64,000 nt of DNA. Source: Sipunculus nudus. Lineage: Eukaryota > Annelida > Sipuncula > Golfingiida > Sipunculidae. This document shows positions 13,316 through 26,239 of this stretch, piece by piece. Within the stretch, counting starts at the first letter, position 1. Every line of letters begins with the position of its first letter. Position numbers and translations under genes: made by a program. The stretch lies in the NCBI GenBank assembly GCA_026874595.1, contig CM049309.1, forward strand, positions 90,976,723-91,040,722, written 5' to 3'. Under the pieces are notes generated by a model. That model was not told the DNA's origin. It worked only from the letters and a program-made list of their open reading frames with translations, and did not search any database.

Positions 13316-13847
13316 AAAGAAATCTGCAAAATCTCGATAGATACTTGGAGATTTGCTGTAATGTCTTAATTAAAGATAATGGCTTGTGGATATAACACTG
13401 AAATAACAGTTACTTCATCCACAGTCAGCTGACAGTGCCACCTACCAGCTACTATTCCTTTTGATATAGTGTAGTTTACTTTGACAGACTTACACAAATC
13501 CATGAAGTTTTGGTTTATTATGTATTGTTTTATTTATGATTCTTTTAATAATGTTTGGCAGATCACTCATTTTTGTCTGCAAAAGAAATCTGCAAAATCT
13601 CGATAGATACTTGGAGATTTGCTGTAATGTCTTAATTAAAGATAATGGCTTGTGGATATAACACTGAAATAACAGTTACTTCATCCACAGTCAGCTGACA
13701 GTGCCACCTACCAGCTACTATTCCTTTTGATATAGTGTAGTTTACTTTGACAGACTTACACAAATCCATGAAGTTTTGGTTTATTATGTATTGTTTTATT
13801 TATGATTCTTTTAATAATGTTTGGCAGGGCACTCATTTTTGTCTACA
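13316..13847 (+). repeat. 266-bp direct tandem duplication
   Basis: Two adjacent copies (13316-13581 and 13582-13847) match except for a few bases near the end. CTGCAAAA occurs at the junction and inside each unit, so it may be microhomology. It is either a very recent duplication or an assembly artefact. Confidence 0.95.
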
Positions 13848-15692
13848 AAACTGTTTCTAAATGTGGGTAATGTATTTAAAAAATATCAATTGATATTTTA
13901 AAAATAATCAGTTGCTGACACTGGGCAAATATCAAAATGATAATTTATCTGGAAAGCCAGCTTCACTTAAATAAATAGTTGTAAATTTATCAGTAAATTT
14001 CAGTTTGTCCTTAAGTTTCATTTAAAGTCTATGGAGAGGAAACTCTACAGTGGCTGGTCCTCTTGTTGATGACATCTTAGTGTGTAGTAATTCAGTTTTC
14101 AAGAGCAAGGACTACAAAATATAATTTACTTAGATAAATACAGATTTTATAGAGTCAGATGTGTATTGAGTACTTTTGTAGATCTTGATATGTTGCCAAG
14201 AAATGCTTCAGATCTGGGCCTGGGTTCGCTGTGTATCAGAGTGATGCAGCAGTTTTGTTTCTTCTAGTATTGTGTGACTCATGTCATGCAGCGACCATGA
14301 AGCTCACGATGACACATAACCATATGCCAAACCCCATGACCTGCTGCAAACATTTATATTGCAGTCTGATGTTATCATCTCCAGTCTCTCATAACACCCA
14401 ATGTTATCATCTCCAGTCTCACATAACACTGATAGTATTGTGTGTGTTACTTTTCCTGGTACTATTTATGGAAGAACTCCCAGCTATATGAATATACATG
14501 CAAACATACATTTCAACAGGCTACATATACATATCTTGGGGGCTGTGTTAAGTTCATTTGGGTCAACAAATTTGCAGATCTGAATCTTGTAATGGTACAA
14601 CCGTCGGAACAGTGCCACATTTTTATGGAAGAATCAGTCATATGTCAAAGCTTATGCAGGGGGAAAAGCTATAAAATATTTGATAATCTTCTTCTCTAAA
14701 ACTGTCAAGCCAAATTTTTTAATGTTTCACAGAAATTATTGCAGGAATGAGCTCTCTCAAGAAGAGTTCTAGTTCAGTGATTTTTGGCCATGTTACAAGA
14801 AGACTTGTTCTTTTCTTTATTGAGTCATCCATCTTCTGCACATTCACCCTTTATATCTCATTAACAGCAGGAGCTGTCATCACCAAATGTTTTGAAAAAA
14901 ACAGTCACATGTCTAATGTTGTGGTATTTAGCTTTTTGTGGTGTCACCTGAATCAACTTATATTTTACAGGGGGGAAAGCTAGAAAACTTTTGAAAATAT
15001 ACTTCTCCAAAATCATGCAACCAAATTCTTTATTATTTCACAAAAATTATCCCAGAGTTTGTTTACAAGGGAAAACTAGTAATTTTAGCCTCTTTCAGCC
15101 ACTACTCTAAAAATCCTTTTTAATGAAACTGTCAAGCCAAATCAATTGTCCATCAACATGTCCCTTTACTATTTAAAGGCTCACTAAGTGCACTCAAATT
15201 GGCACCTAGAACTCCCTAATACGGCTAGATTTTCTCAGGTCAAATATATATTGCATATTTAATTTTATGTTTCAGGGATTCTCAGAAACCTTAAGCAAAC
15301 TCTCTCAGTAAGAATAGTTGGAAACAGTTTTGCCTGTAATGTAAATGTGAATTGTGTCAAAATTTGTGGGAAATCTAAAATAATTGTAAACAGGAAGCGA
15401 AAAATAAATGCCAACATCGGCTGGTTGACAGTATGAATGTTTAGAGAACTTTCATTTAATGCAACAGGGATGAGCTGGATATTTATTTGTAATCAAATGG
15501 GAATGTTTTCTAATTGCTCAATGTTTTCTATATTTCTCCAGTGTTTTCTCTATTTTTTCTTAACTGTTTGCACATATTAATATGTCAGATTTAATTGATC
15601 TCGGGCTGATCACCTCGTCAATGAAATTTGGGAGTGGCTTACCACCAGTTTTTCTCCTCACACATACGAGGGTATCGAACGTTCCACATATA
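13848..15692. other. Intronic DNA, no gene recognised
   Basis: Several open frames of 60-86 codons around 14231-14983 lack family features and splice support. A small direct duplication (TGTTATCATCTCCAGTCTC) lies at 14369 and 14402. Confidence 0.5.
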
Positions 15693-18560
15693 TTTTTAGG
15701 CCCAGATTAGAATCTGGCCCAATTTAAAACTCGGCCAGCCCAGATCAAAATTTTGATTTGAACCAGCCCAGATCAAAATTCTAATCTGAGCCAGACCAGT
15801 TTTAAACTGGACCAGCCCAGATAAAAATTTTGATCTGGGCTGGTCTAGATTAAATTCCTGTGGTGAAGACTTCAGTATTTAAATCTGGTCTTGACTGATT
15901 TTAAACTGGGCTGGTCTAGATTAGAATTTTGATCTGGGCTTGTTAAGTTTACAATCATGTGTTGGACTGATTTTAAACTGGGCCAGCCAAGATAAAAATT
16001 TTACTCTGGGCTAGTCAAGATTACAATCCTTTGGTGGACTGATTTTAAACTATCTTAGGCTAGCTTGATTTTTATCATCTTAAATCAAATAATACAGTAA
16101 ACATTTATTCCAGATACACCATTTTGAAGGGCACAAAACACATAATAAACAAGATCATTTAAAACATTTTAGTGAGGAAAAAGCTAATAAACAAATGTAA
16201 TGTGCTTCTTTGGTTTCATCTATTCTTCATGCATACAAGTTCACATTTGAACCACACCTAAACCAACTACCATAATTAATCTCAGTTTAGAATATGCGTC
16301 AGTTCTGAGACAACTGCTTGACTTAATATCGAAATTTTTAACTTAACTGAGATAATTTTTTGTTCTGAATATCAAAATTACATGTGTAATATTAAATATA
16401 TACATGCAAAATTAAATACCAGTTTTACTCATTTATAAGTGAACAAAAGTAATTTATCAGTCTTGATACTCATTTGTGATACCATTACTGTAATTGTTTC
16501 CGCCAAAACAGAGCTTTGCGGATACTATGTTTTCAGTTGCACGCCGCCGCCGCTGCCACGTAGGATTCCGGAGAACTCTTCTGCAACTGCTGGGCGGAAT
16601 TTTACGAAACCCGGAATTATGTTCGGGTCACATGTGAACTGCTGTGTCCTGATTTTGTTTTGACCTCTGACCTTTCCTCTCTGCCCAGCGTCCTTTTGTG
16701 CATCTGTTTCCATACATAAACCCACATATCCCGGAAACTGTTTGACCAATCAGGAAAACATTTTTTTACAAATGTAGCCCTTGGATAGCTTTATAACATA
16801 CACAAAAAATGTAGGCGCCACCTGCAACCATGTTTGCACAGTGTCCATCTGTTCATCTGCCTTGGGTTAAAATCACTCATATCTCTGCAGTGGTTTGACT
16901 AATTCACCTGAAATTCAGCATGAGTATACATCCTGGATAGCTTTCTTGAATTTATGACATGTGGCGCCACCTACATTCACGTTCAAGCTGCAGACATCCA
17001 AGCTCATATCTTGGGAACTGTTTGACTGATTTGGCCAAAATTTTGCTTGTGTATAGATCTCACATAGCTCTTTATCATACGCAAAACTGGTGGGGCCACC
17101 TGCAACCATTTTTGCACACCGCCCTTCTGTTTGTCTGCCGTGGGATAATATCACTCATATCTCAGCAGTGGTTTGACATATCTGCCTAAAATTTTGCAGT
17201 TTTAAACATCCTGGAAAGCTTTCTTGATTTTATGACAGGTGGTGCCACCTACATTCTAGTTTACGCTGCAGACATCCCAGCTCATATCTTGGGAACCGTT
17301 CAACCGATTGGGCCAAAATTTTGCATGTGTATAGATCTCACATAGCTCTTTATCATACACAAAACTTGAGGGGCCACCTGCAACATTTTTGCACAGCGTC
17401 TGTCTGTTTGTCTGCCGTGGGCTAAAATCACTCATATCTCTGTAGTGGTTTGACATAACCGCCTAAAATTTTGCAGGTTTATACATCCTGGACAGCTTTC
17501 TTGATTTTATGACAGGTGGCGCCACCTACATTCTAGTTGACACTGCAGACATCCAAGCTCATATCTCAGGAACCGTTTGACTGATTGGGCCAAAATCTTG
17601 CATGTGTTTAGATCTCACATAGCTCTTTATCATACACAAAACTGGAGGGGCCACCTGCAACCATTTTTGCACAGCATCTGTCTGTTTGTCTGCCGTGGGA
17701 TAAAATCACTCATATATATGTTGTGGTTTGACCTTTTGCCTTAAATTTTGCAAATGTATACAACTTGGACAGCTTTCTGGAATTCTGGTAGGTGGAGCAA
17801 CCTACATACACATTTCGGCTGCAGACATCCATGCTAATATGCAACACACCTCACTCTATCTCCCCTTGCCACTCAATCCATGCCTCACTTCACCCGTTCC
17901 ACTCTGATTTAGGCGGATACACGTAGTCGCTTGTCGACTAACCGTATTCTATTTATTGATTAAATTTTGTTTTAGTTTGTTGAATTGATGCACATGTTCT
18001 GCAAGCTATATTTGTAGTTTTTAGCTGTAAAATACCAATATTTAACATGATTATTTTATTTTTTAGACATTTCACATGAGGTTAAATTACAAAATAAATA
18101 TGACAGAGTCCAACCAATGATTTTTCTTAGAATATGAAATAAATTCATAAAATATTAATTATTATTGACTTACAATGTTTTACAAATTCTTTGAATTGAT
18201 TGGAGGCCAGCTGGGTAAATATATTGTAATTGAAGCCAGCCTAGGAGCAGATTAGGATTCTGATCTGGGCTGGTCCAGTTTAAAATCATTTCACCACAGG
18301 ATTGTTAAACTGACCGGCCCAGATCAAAATTCTAATCTCAGATGGCCCAGTTTAAAATCAGTCCAGACCAGATTTAAATCCTGAAGTCTTCACCACAGGA
18401 TTTTAATCTGGACCGGCCCAGATCAAAATTTTAATCTGGGCTGGCCCAGTTTAAAACTGGTCTGGCCATGATTAGAATTTTGATCTGGGCCGGTCCAAAT
18501 AAAAATTTTGATCTTGGCTGGCGCAGTTTTAAATTGGGCCAGATTCTAATCTGGGCCTCG
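15693..18560. mobile_element. Long-terminal-inverted-repeat element with a nested insertion
   Basis: AGGCCCAGATTAGAATCTGG at 15698 is repeated in inverted orientation at the right end (to 18558). Arms of about 320-360 bp at each end are made of smaller palindromic units (CCAGCCCAGATCAAAATTTT and its complement). ACATATA flanks both sides (15686-15692 and 18561-18567) as a candidate 7-bp target duplication. No transposase is present. The family B element at 16499 lies inside. Confidence 0.6.
16499..17952 (+). mobile_element. Rolling-circle-like element, family B, long copy
   Basis: It starts TCCGCCAAAACAGAGC and ends near CCGTATTCTAT, with the terminal CTAG of the family changed to CTAT. The stem TAGTCG/CGACTA lies just before the end. 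The interior holds four tandem units of about 277 bp, marked by CAGACATCC at 16991, 17269, 17545 and 17822. It is nested within the long-inverted-repeat element. No intact protein. Confidence 0.6.
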
Positions 18561-19877
18561 ACATATACATGCACAATCACACTTAATTTTGAAGGCTCAA
18601 GTTAATTGATCAGCTATGTCAGGTTATACCTCTCAATATGGAAATTAACAACATCTTCTAAATGGACACTGAGGGATTTTAAGAATATAATGAAAGGGCG
18701 ATTTTCTAGCACATGCAGATTTTTACGAGCCCAACTAGGCTTGCACCTTCACATTATGCAGGCAGTTGGCCTGTTGGCCCCTTAAAATTTCAAAACTTGG
18801 TTTGTATAGATATAGCTTTAGCAGACTGCAAACTGTAATCAGGACTTGAATCAGTGCAGTAGACACTTTTGTTATGCTTGACTTGGGGGCAACTGACAAG
18901 ACCAGCTGAGCTTGGTCAGCCTTAAGAAGTGATGGGCTGATGATCCATTATAATCCGTCAGTCAGGCTGATGCAAAGGAACTGCTGATAGATCTGCAAGT
19001 GCCAAAATCAATTGCAAATTGTACAGTTGCACATAATCTAGGCTTTGTGATGAGGAAATTTGTGCTTTTATATACATTTTGCAAAGCGAACAAGAGAAAA
19101 GTCTGCGTTTACTTAAAAACATAATTCCTAAGTGACAGTATAGACATGTAGGCTATAAAATTATGACATTATCAGCCTGAAGTAGGCCTACATATCAGTA
19201 GATATGATGTACTGGTCTATATATGGTCTGAAAGTTCATGATTCTAAATTACCGTTTATTTCCAGTTATTGGTCAGTAGAGGTCATAGATTTTTACTGAT
19301 GATCAATCATGAACTGATTCCCAACACTGAATAAAGTGTTAAGTTATGATACTATCTGCAGTCCTTTCTCATACTTGAACATTATCACAATGAGTCCAGA
19401 ATATAAAGAGAACATGCCTGTTGGAATCAGATATCCTGGATGGACCTGGTACCTTCATAAAAATAAGGTGTCCAGCTGAGGCTCTGAGGGTCTTGTAAAA
19501 CATAACAGTCTGCCAGATGCCGAGTCTGGTTCCTGAACTTTTTATTTTTGCATGCTGATGTTATCTACTGTATCTCTTTTTCCTCTATAATTTTTTTTTG
19601 CTATTTTGCTAACAAGTAAATCCAACATGATTGTCAGTTATACCACTAGTGGCTGTTTACTCACAGCTAATCAAGTGGACAAAACTGCCTCATGATAAAT
19701 AACAGAACCTTATTACAAATTTTATATATGTGCAGAACTTTTGACTTGTGTCATAAAAAATAGTAATGTGAATGAATATTTATTTGATCACATGCAGAAA
19801 ATTTTCATAATGTGATATGTTATATTTTGTGTCATTATTTAATTGGTACTTGTTATTATCATTATTTTCTTTAACAG
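18561..19877. other. Intron sequence directly upstream of the peroxiredoxin core exon
   Basis: Mixed-composition DNA with no repeat-family ends seen. It ends in the T-rich tract and acceptor at 19877. If transcription of the short form starts locally, its promoter would be here, but I see no convincing TATA/initiator pair. Confidence 0.4.
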
Positions 19878-20068
19878 GAAGTGAACCCTGCCTTCAGTGA
19901 AATCAGTCTGAGTGACACATCCAGCAGCGACAACATGTCAGAGATTAAACTTACCAAGCCCGCCCCTCAGTTCAAGGGCCAAGCTGTCGTGAACGGTGAA
20001 TTCAAGGAGATCAGCTTGTCTGACTACAAAGGAAAATACCTTGTCTTCTTCTTCTATCCATTGGATTT
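19878..20068 (+). CDS. Prdx1/2: Peroxiredoxin exon with core start codon (residues 1-45)
   Basis: A typical 2-Cys peroxiredoxin reduces H2O2 and alkyl hydroperoxides using thioredoxin, usually in the cytosol. The acceptor (tttctttaacag) ends at 19877 and the donor TT|GTAAGT follows 20068. The canonical-length protein starts at ATG 19935 (A at -3), giving the usual Prx1/2 length of 196. Residues 9-14 (PAPQFK), 26-35 ([10 protein letters not shown]) and 38-44 (FFFYPLD) are family hallmarks of the thioredoxin fold leading to the active site. The exon ends in phase 2 inside Phe45. The 57 bases before the ATG are also open in frame (19 acidic, Ser-rich residues), so translation may begin in an upstream exon. 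If not, they are 5' UTR. Confidence 0.95.
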
Positions 20069-20336
20069 GTAAGTCTTGGTCTTTCTGTATACATTCATAT
20101 CTAAATATGTTTAGAATACTCTGGATCTGAGGAAATCTTTCCAGCCAGCACCATCTTCTGTTGGACACATAAGCCACTTCAGATTCATGATGTTTTAAAA
20201 TGTTTTAATCAATGCGGATTAATCAAAATGGATATTTTGTACTATCAAGTTTCAAACAAACAGGGTGCCTTTAAGGACCTAGAATCAAATTTATTAATTT
20301 CAAGGCCATGATTGTCATTGAAAAGAGAGTTTTTTT

Positions 20337-20725
20337 AGATCAGCTGACTGAGTCATCTTGACTTATATATGACACACAAAAATAACATGAAAGAACCCTT
20401 TTGATTTTATTGTCATGAGGTCAAGGTCACATGAACCGCTACTCAAGAAATATTGTGGATGCTTTTTAAGCCAAACTTTTCATCACAAACCTTTTGTCTT
20501 CCACATGTGGCACTCCTGCCAATTGGGGAAGCTTCCTCTTGATTTTTGGGTCAAAGGTCAGGGCAACGGCCTATCCGTTCACAAATTAGTTTATGGGTGA
20601 TAACTCCAGTTTGGGTAGACAGGTTGGCTTCAAACTGATCACAGGACCCATATTTTGAAATGCCTCATTAACATATCCTTATAGACCAAATCAGCTGGGC
20701 TTGGAGACCCATGGATCCCTAGTTT
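20337..20725 (+). mobile_element. Family D element, short complete copy (about 390 bp)
   Basis: The left end AGATCAGCTGACTGAGTCATCT follows a run of T. The right end is GAGACCCATGGATCCCTAGTTTT. The palindromic GGATCC/ACCCATGG region before a T-ending tail has the same architecture as family C. The interior has GAGGTCAAGGTCAC and no open frame of note. Confidence 0.55.
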
Positions 20726-21502
20726 TCTGTGGAGTCCTTGAAAAGTTCTTGACTTTGTAGCAGAGCTACATTCTCTTCCTTCTCTATTTTCAGGTGTTCC
20801 TATAAGCATAATAATGACATTCTTTACATTTACTTTGCAGGTATTTACAAGTATTGCACTTGTTTATTTTACATTCTGTGGTGTGATTATGATTATCAGA
20901 GCAATTGAAAAATAATTAAAATAAGGTTCTCCAGATTTTTAAAATTTGAACTTGAAATTCCTTTGAATGTGAGGGGTAGGTGTATGAACCGTATTACAGA
21001 CTTAATCAGTTTACTGGAGGCCTCCATGAGTGTCCCTCCTGAACAGAGATGTGTAGCACCAAAAACCTGTTCATTTTATATGTTAACCAGTACACAATGT
21101 CTACACACACCACAGTCCTGCTTGCTCATTGGCTAGGTGCTGTTGTTTCATGAAAACAGTTAGCTGAGTAAATACAAAATATTTTGATAAGTTTTGTGAG
21201 GAAAACATTTTGGCCACTTCCTTAACAAGTTTCAACAATATTATTATTGAATAAAATAAGAACTGTAGAGTTATATCTATGCTCAGAGGGTTTCGGGAGA
21301 ACATTCCAGAACATCTTTCATATTCCATGTGACTGAACATAAAACACTTTATTTGAAATTTACTCAAGAGGCCAAATAAAAAATAAACAACAAAAATTAT
21401 TATACCTGCTTTTGTCTCCGGAAAACCTAACTGCTCAGTATCAAACCTGGCAATAAAGAGGAATATGTCTGAGGCCTCAGTATTGTATGACTTTTAATGT
21501 AA

Positions 21503-22085
21503 AGTCCAGATACCTTAAACTGAAACATTATAAAGCTCTAGCCTTTCCAGTATCATGTATGAGTCTAGATACCTTAAACTGAAAAATTATAAAGCTCTGG
21601 CCTTTCCAGTATCATGTATGAGTCCAGATACCTTAAACTGAACAATTATAAACCTCTAGCCTTTCCAGTATCATGTATGAGTCCAGATACCTTAAACCGA
21701 AAAATTATAAAGCTCTAGCCTTTCCAGTATCATGTATGAGTCCAGATACCTTAAACTGAAAAATTATAAAGCTGTAGCCTTCCCAGTATCATGTATGAGT
21801 CCAGATACCTTAAACTAAAAATTATAAAACTCTAGCCTTTCCAGTATCATGTATAAGTCCAGATACCTTTAACTGAAAAATTATAAAGCTCTATCCTTTC
21901 CAGTATCATGTATGAGTCCAGATACCTTAAACTGAAAAATTATAAAGCTCTAGCCTTTCGAGTATCATGTATGAGTCCAGATACCTTAAACTGAAAAATT
22001 GTAAAGCTCTATCCTTTCCAGTATCATGTATGAGTCCAGATACCTTAAACTGAAAAATTATAGAGCTCTAGCCATCCTAGTAGAG
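21503..22085 (+). repeat. 59-bp minisatellite, about 10 copies
   Basis: The unit starts AGTCCAGATACCTTAAACTG and ends CAGTATCATGTATG. Copy 2 of the duplication (about 31700-31765) has roughly one unit, so amplification came after the duplication or was lost there. Confidence 0.95.
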
Positions 22086-25000
22086 TCTGGATACCCCAAA
22101 CTTAAAGGGGCCAAATCACCTATAAAGCATGTTGAATGAACACGAAAAACAGCTTCTTCCTTCTAACATAAAACATATGCCTGCAAATATATTGCTTTGA
22201 AACTGTTTGCTTATTCCTGTAAACGAGTGTTAGAAAGAGTGGACCGGGCACGATCACAGGTGTCGGCTGCATTTTAAGCCAGGCTTTTCATCCCAAACTT
22301 TCCATGTTGCACATTTAGCTGACTTGCCAGTATGGGGAGAGCATAAATGAATTTAGGGTCATATGGTCAATGGTCAAGGTCACAGGGGCCATCTGTTCAC
22401 AACTTCACAAATTAGGTTCAAGATGATAACTCCAGTTTAGTTTGACATATTGGTTTCAAACTTAACTAATATATGACTCCCCACTTAAGAAAGAACCGTG
22501 TGGATTTTGGGGTCCAACGTCATGGTCACAGGTTTCTTTAAAAAGAATGCATTTGCATTTGAAACCAAACTTTTCATGCCAAACCTTCCATCTTCAAGAT
22601 ATTGCTAACCTGCCAATAGGGGAAGATTCTGTTCAATCTTGGGGTCATGAGGTCAAAGGTCAAGGTCACAGTGCCCACTTATTTAGAAAGATTGTGGATG
22701 CATTTTTAGCCAAACTTTTCATCCAAAACCTTCCATCTTGCACATATAACTTAGTTGCCAATAGGGGGAGAAACTGATTGATTTGGGGGTCACAAGGTCA
22801 AAGGTCATTGTCACAGGGGCCCATCTGTCCTCATATTGGTTTCTGGATGATAACTCCAGTTTGGATTGACATATTGGTTTCAATTTGACTTATATATGAC
22901 CCACCAATAATGTAGGAACCTTTTTGTTTTTTGGGGCACAAGGCCAAAGGTCAAGGTCACAGGACCCACTTCTTTAAAAAGATTGTTGATTTATTTTTTT
23001 AGCCAAACTTTCTGTCCCAAACTTTCTATCTTCCAGATGTTGCTTACCTGCCAGTAGTGGAAGTAACTGATGGATTTTGGGGTCACAAGGTCAAGGTCAT
23101 GGGGGCCATCAATCCACATGTTAGTTTCCAGATGATAACACCAGTTTAGTTTGAAATTTTGGTTTCAAACTTGACTTATATATGGCCCGCCACTAAAGTA
23201 AGAACTGTTGATTCAGGGGTCATGAGATCAAAGGTCTCATGATATATTTTAAGCAAAACTTTTCATCTCAATCCTTCCATCATCAGCATGTGGTGCACCT
23301 GCCAATAGGGGAAGTTTCCTTTTGATTTTTGGGTCATAAGGTCAAAGGTTAAGGTCACAAGGCCAATCCATTCACAAATTAGTTTATGGATGATAACTCC
23401 AGTTTGGGTAGACAGGTTGGCTTCAAACAATATTTTGGAAAACCTCATAAACATATAACCTTATAGACAAATGCAGATAAGTGTTGAGACCGATTGGTCC
23501 CCAGTCCTTGTAGGAACCAGTAGATGTGATGATTTGTAAATCGTAGTAGGGGCAGTATCATGTATCTGTACGTAGGGTTATTCTCGTCAGAGCTTGATTT
23601 AGGCAGATCTGTAATCATTACCCTCCTTACAACAAGCCTATTGGACTCTGTCAGTAATTGCTGGGTCAACAAACTTCAATGAGAACAAAGGCCACAGTAT
23701 ACCTTGCCCCTGCTCTCCAGCACTCTGCACACATACCTGATATCAGGGCAAAGGTAATCAATAAAAATGGAAACCTGCCAGTGATGGTAGGATCATTAGT
23801 GTACCTGTGGTAACCTGGTGTTTTGATTGGTTCAGGTAAACTGAGTATTAACATGGATGTTGAGTACAATCAGGAACAAGTGGGCTAGTGTGATTAATGT
23901 AGACACATGAGGTCTGATACCAGTGTAAAAATTGTGTGTGAAACATCAGCTGTTGCTACTCTGTAAACTATTTCAAGCTTTAATTAATATATGAAAATGA
24001 AATATGCAAGGTGAGGGAGTCCTTTGAAGTGGAAGAAATAAAATCAGCCAGACCAGTCAGAAAATATCAGAGTTCAACATGCTTAACTGAATCCCAATAG
24101 ACATACTTCTCTAATGGCTTGAGGCCCAGAAAGATCCAAAATTTACCTTAACAAAATAGGATTTAGGTTAACATGACCTCATTTACCTGATAAGTTATTC
24201 AAATTCATGATAAGTAAATTGCTAGTTTGAATTTAGTTGAATACTTCTCTCATGGCTTAAATTTACCTGATCTAAGTAGAAATTTGGTTGCCATGAACTG
24301 ATTTACCATAGTAGTGATACAAGTTCCAGATAGATAAATTAAAAGTGTCTGAATTTAGTTTGTTTATAATATGACTTATTTGACAATTCAAAATACTGAT
24401 TACCTTTTGACAATCAGGGCTTGTCACTATCCCCCACCTCAGTGGAGCGGGGGCAAATATTGATCACCTCCATCAGTAGTCCGTCGGTCTGTAAACAATA
24501 AATATGCAAGGCAATATCTCAAAAAGTTTTACTCAGATTTACTGTTTATTCTAGAAGCAGGTGCATCTTATGGGTCTCCAGAGCTGATTAGGTTTTGGTC
24601 TCACTTGAATGATTTTTGAATTTGTTATGGATTTTTTTATACAAATTTTTAACAATTCATATGTGACAAAGATTTCTCAAAAAGTTTTACTTGGATCTAC
24701 TTCTAATTATAGAAGCAGATGCATCATAAGGGTCTATAGGGTTGATTTTAATTTTGTCACACTTGAATGAATTTATTTTATTTTTATGAATTTGTTTATA
24801 CAACATTTTTAGCTCAGCTGACTATAAGTCATCTGAGCTATAGTCGTGGTCCATTGTCCGTTTTCTGTCTGTATGTCCGTCTGTCCGTCCGTCCGTAGAT
24901 AGGGCACGTTTTGAAACCGTAAGACCTAGGAATCCAAAATTCTGCATAATGTTAGATGTCCCCAAGATCTCCTACCAAGCCGAAAACTGGGTCTTTGCGA

Positions 25001-25344
25001 CTTCGTTCCTTTGAGAATTTAAGGAAAAACCTCAATTTTTTATTAAAAACCTATTTTCACACTTCAGGACTGCCTAATATCAAAACCACTCATCTGTTTT
25101 CCTGATATTTACCATAAATAATCTCTATATAGTTCCTATGTACATGCCAGAAATTATGTCTGTATTATATTATTTAAAAAAGTTATGGGCCCAAACATAA
25201 TGCATTTTGTAAAAAATCAGGAAAGATATTTGATCACTTAACACAAAACATGTTAAAGCTATGGACTTTTTTCCAGTAATATAACTTTAATTAATAAAAA
25301 TTGAATTGTATACCCAAAATTAGATCAAAATCTTTTAAATTTTA

Positions 25345-26203
25345 AGCTCAGCTGACTATAAGTCATCTGAGCTATAGTCGTGGTCCTTTGTCCTTTGTCC
25401 ATCCGTCTGGCCGTCCGGCCGTTAACAGGGCACGTTTTAAAACCGTTGGACCTACGAATCCAAAATTCTGCATCTCAATAGATGTCCCCGAAATCTCCTA
25501 CCATACCGAAAATTGGGTCATTAGGACTTTGTTCCTTTGAGATATTAAGGAAAAACCTCCCGTTTTCCATAAAAAAGCCATTGTTACACTTCAAAGCTGC
25601 CTAATATCAAAACCACTGATCTGTTTTTGATCATATTTAGTATTCATATTTTTCCATACACTTTCAGTGCACATACCAAAAATTAGGTTAGTATTGGGTA
25701 TTATTTTGAAGTTATGGGCCCAAATATAATGCAGTTTCATAAAAATCAGGAAATATATTTGCTCACTTAACATGAGAATTGCTGAAGCTGGAGACTTTTT
25801 TTCAGGAATATAACTTTATTTAATCAAGATTCAATTGTTTACCCAAAATTAGATCTGAATGTTGCAAATTTTGCAAATTTGCAAAAGTTATTAGCATAAA
25901 TAAAAAATCAATACCTCAAATTTTGTCCAACTTTGGCAATGGCACATTTTTTCCCTGTAAGCACTGTTGATTTAATTTTCACAGCATATATACATAAGGA
26001 TTAAATCTTTTAAAATCTGAAATTTCAAAGGAATTGATTGAAAAGAGTAGCTTTTATTTAAGTTTTCATACACCCTGTCAAGTGTTGTTTCCATCTGGCC
26101 CACCTAGTAATACAGTCTTCACTTGCATTATGTAACCCACCCCAGGCAGCTTGCCTTGGCTGAGCTTGGCCACTACTAGCAGGCTTCCCCTCTGCCCTGC
26201 ACT

Positions 26204-26239
<36 letters not shown>

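Larger units (their letters stand above)
20337..24804 (+). repeat. Large direct duplication, copy 1
   Basis: It matches 30532-36128 in order and orientation. It includes the short family D element, unique-looking sequence at 20726-21480, and a set of AAAGGTCAAGGTCAC-bearing segments (22260-23510). Relative to copy 2 it has the amplified 59-bp minisatellite and lacks about 1.7 kb (31878-33591). Confidence 0.9.

Noticed and set aside
14231-14983. Cluster of plus-strand frames of 60-86 codons
   Set aside because: Frames overlap one another, lack consistent splice sites and contain a small direct duplication. I could not support an exon.
16915-17456. Repeated minus-strand frames with shared phrases (SFAYDKELCEIYTQAKFWPN style)
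   Set aside because: They recur because family B has 277-bp tandem units and the frames break between units. No protein family was recognised.
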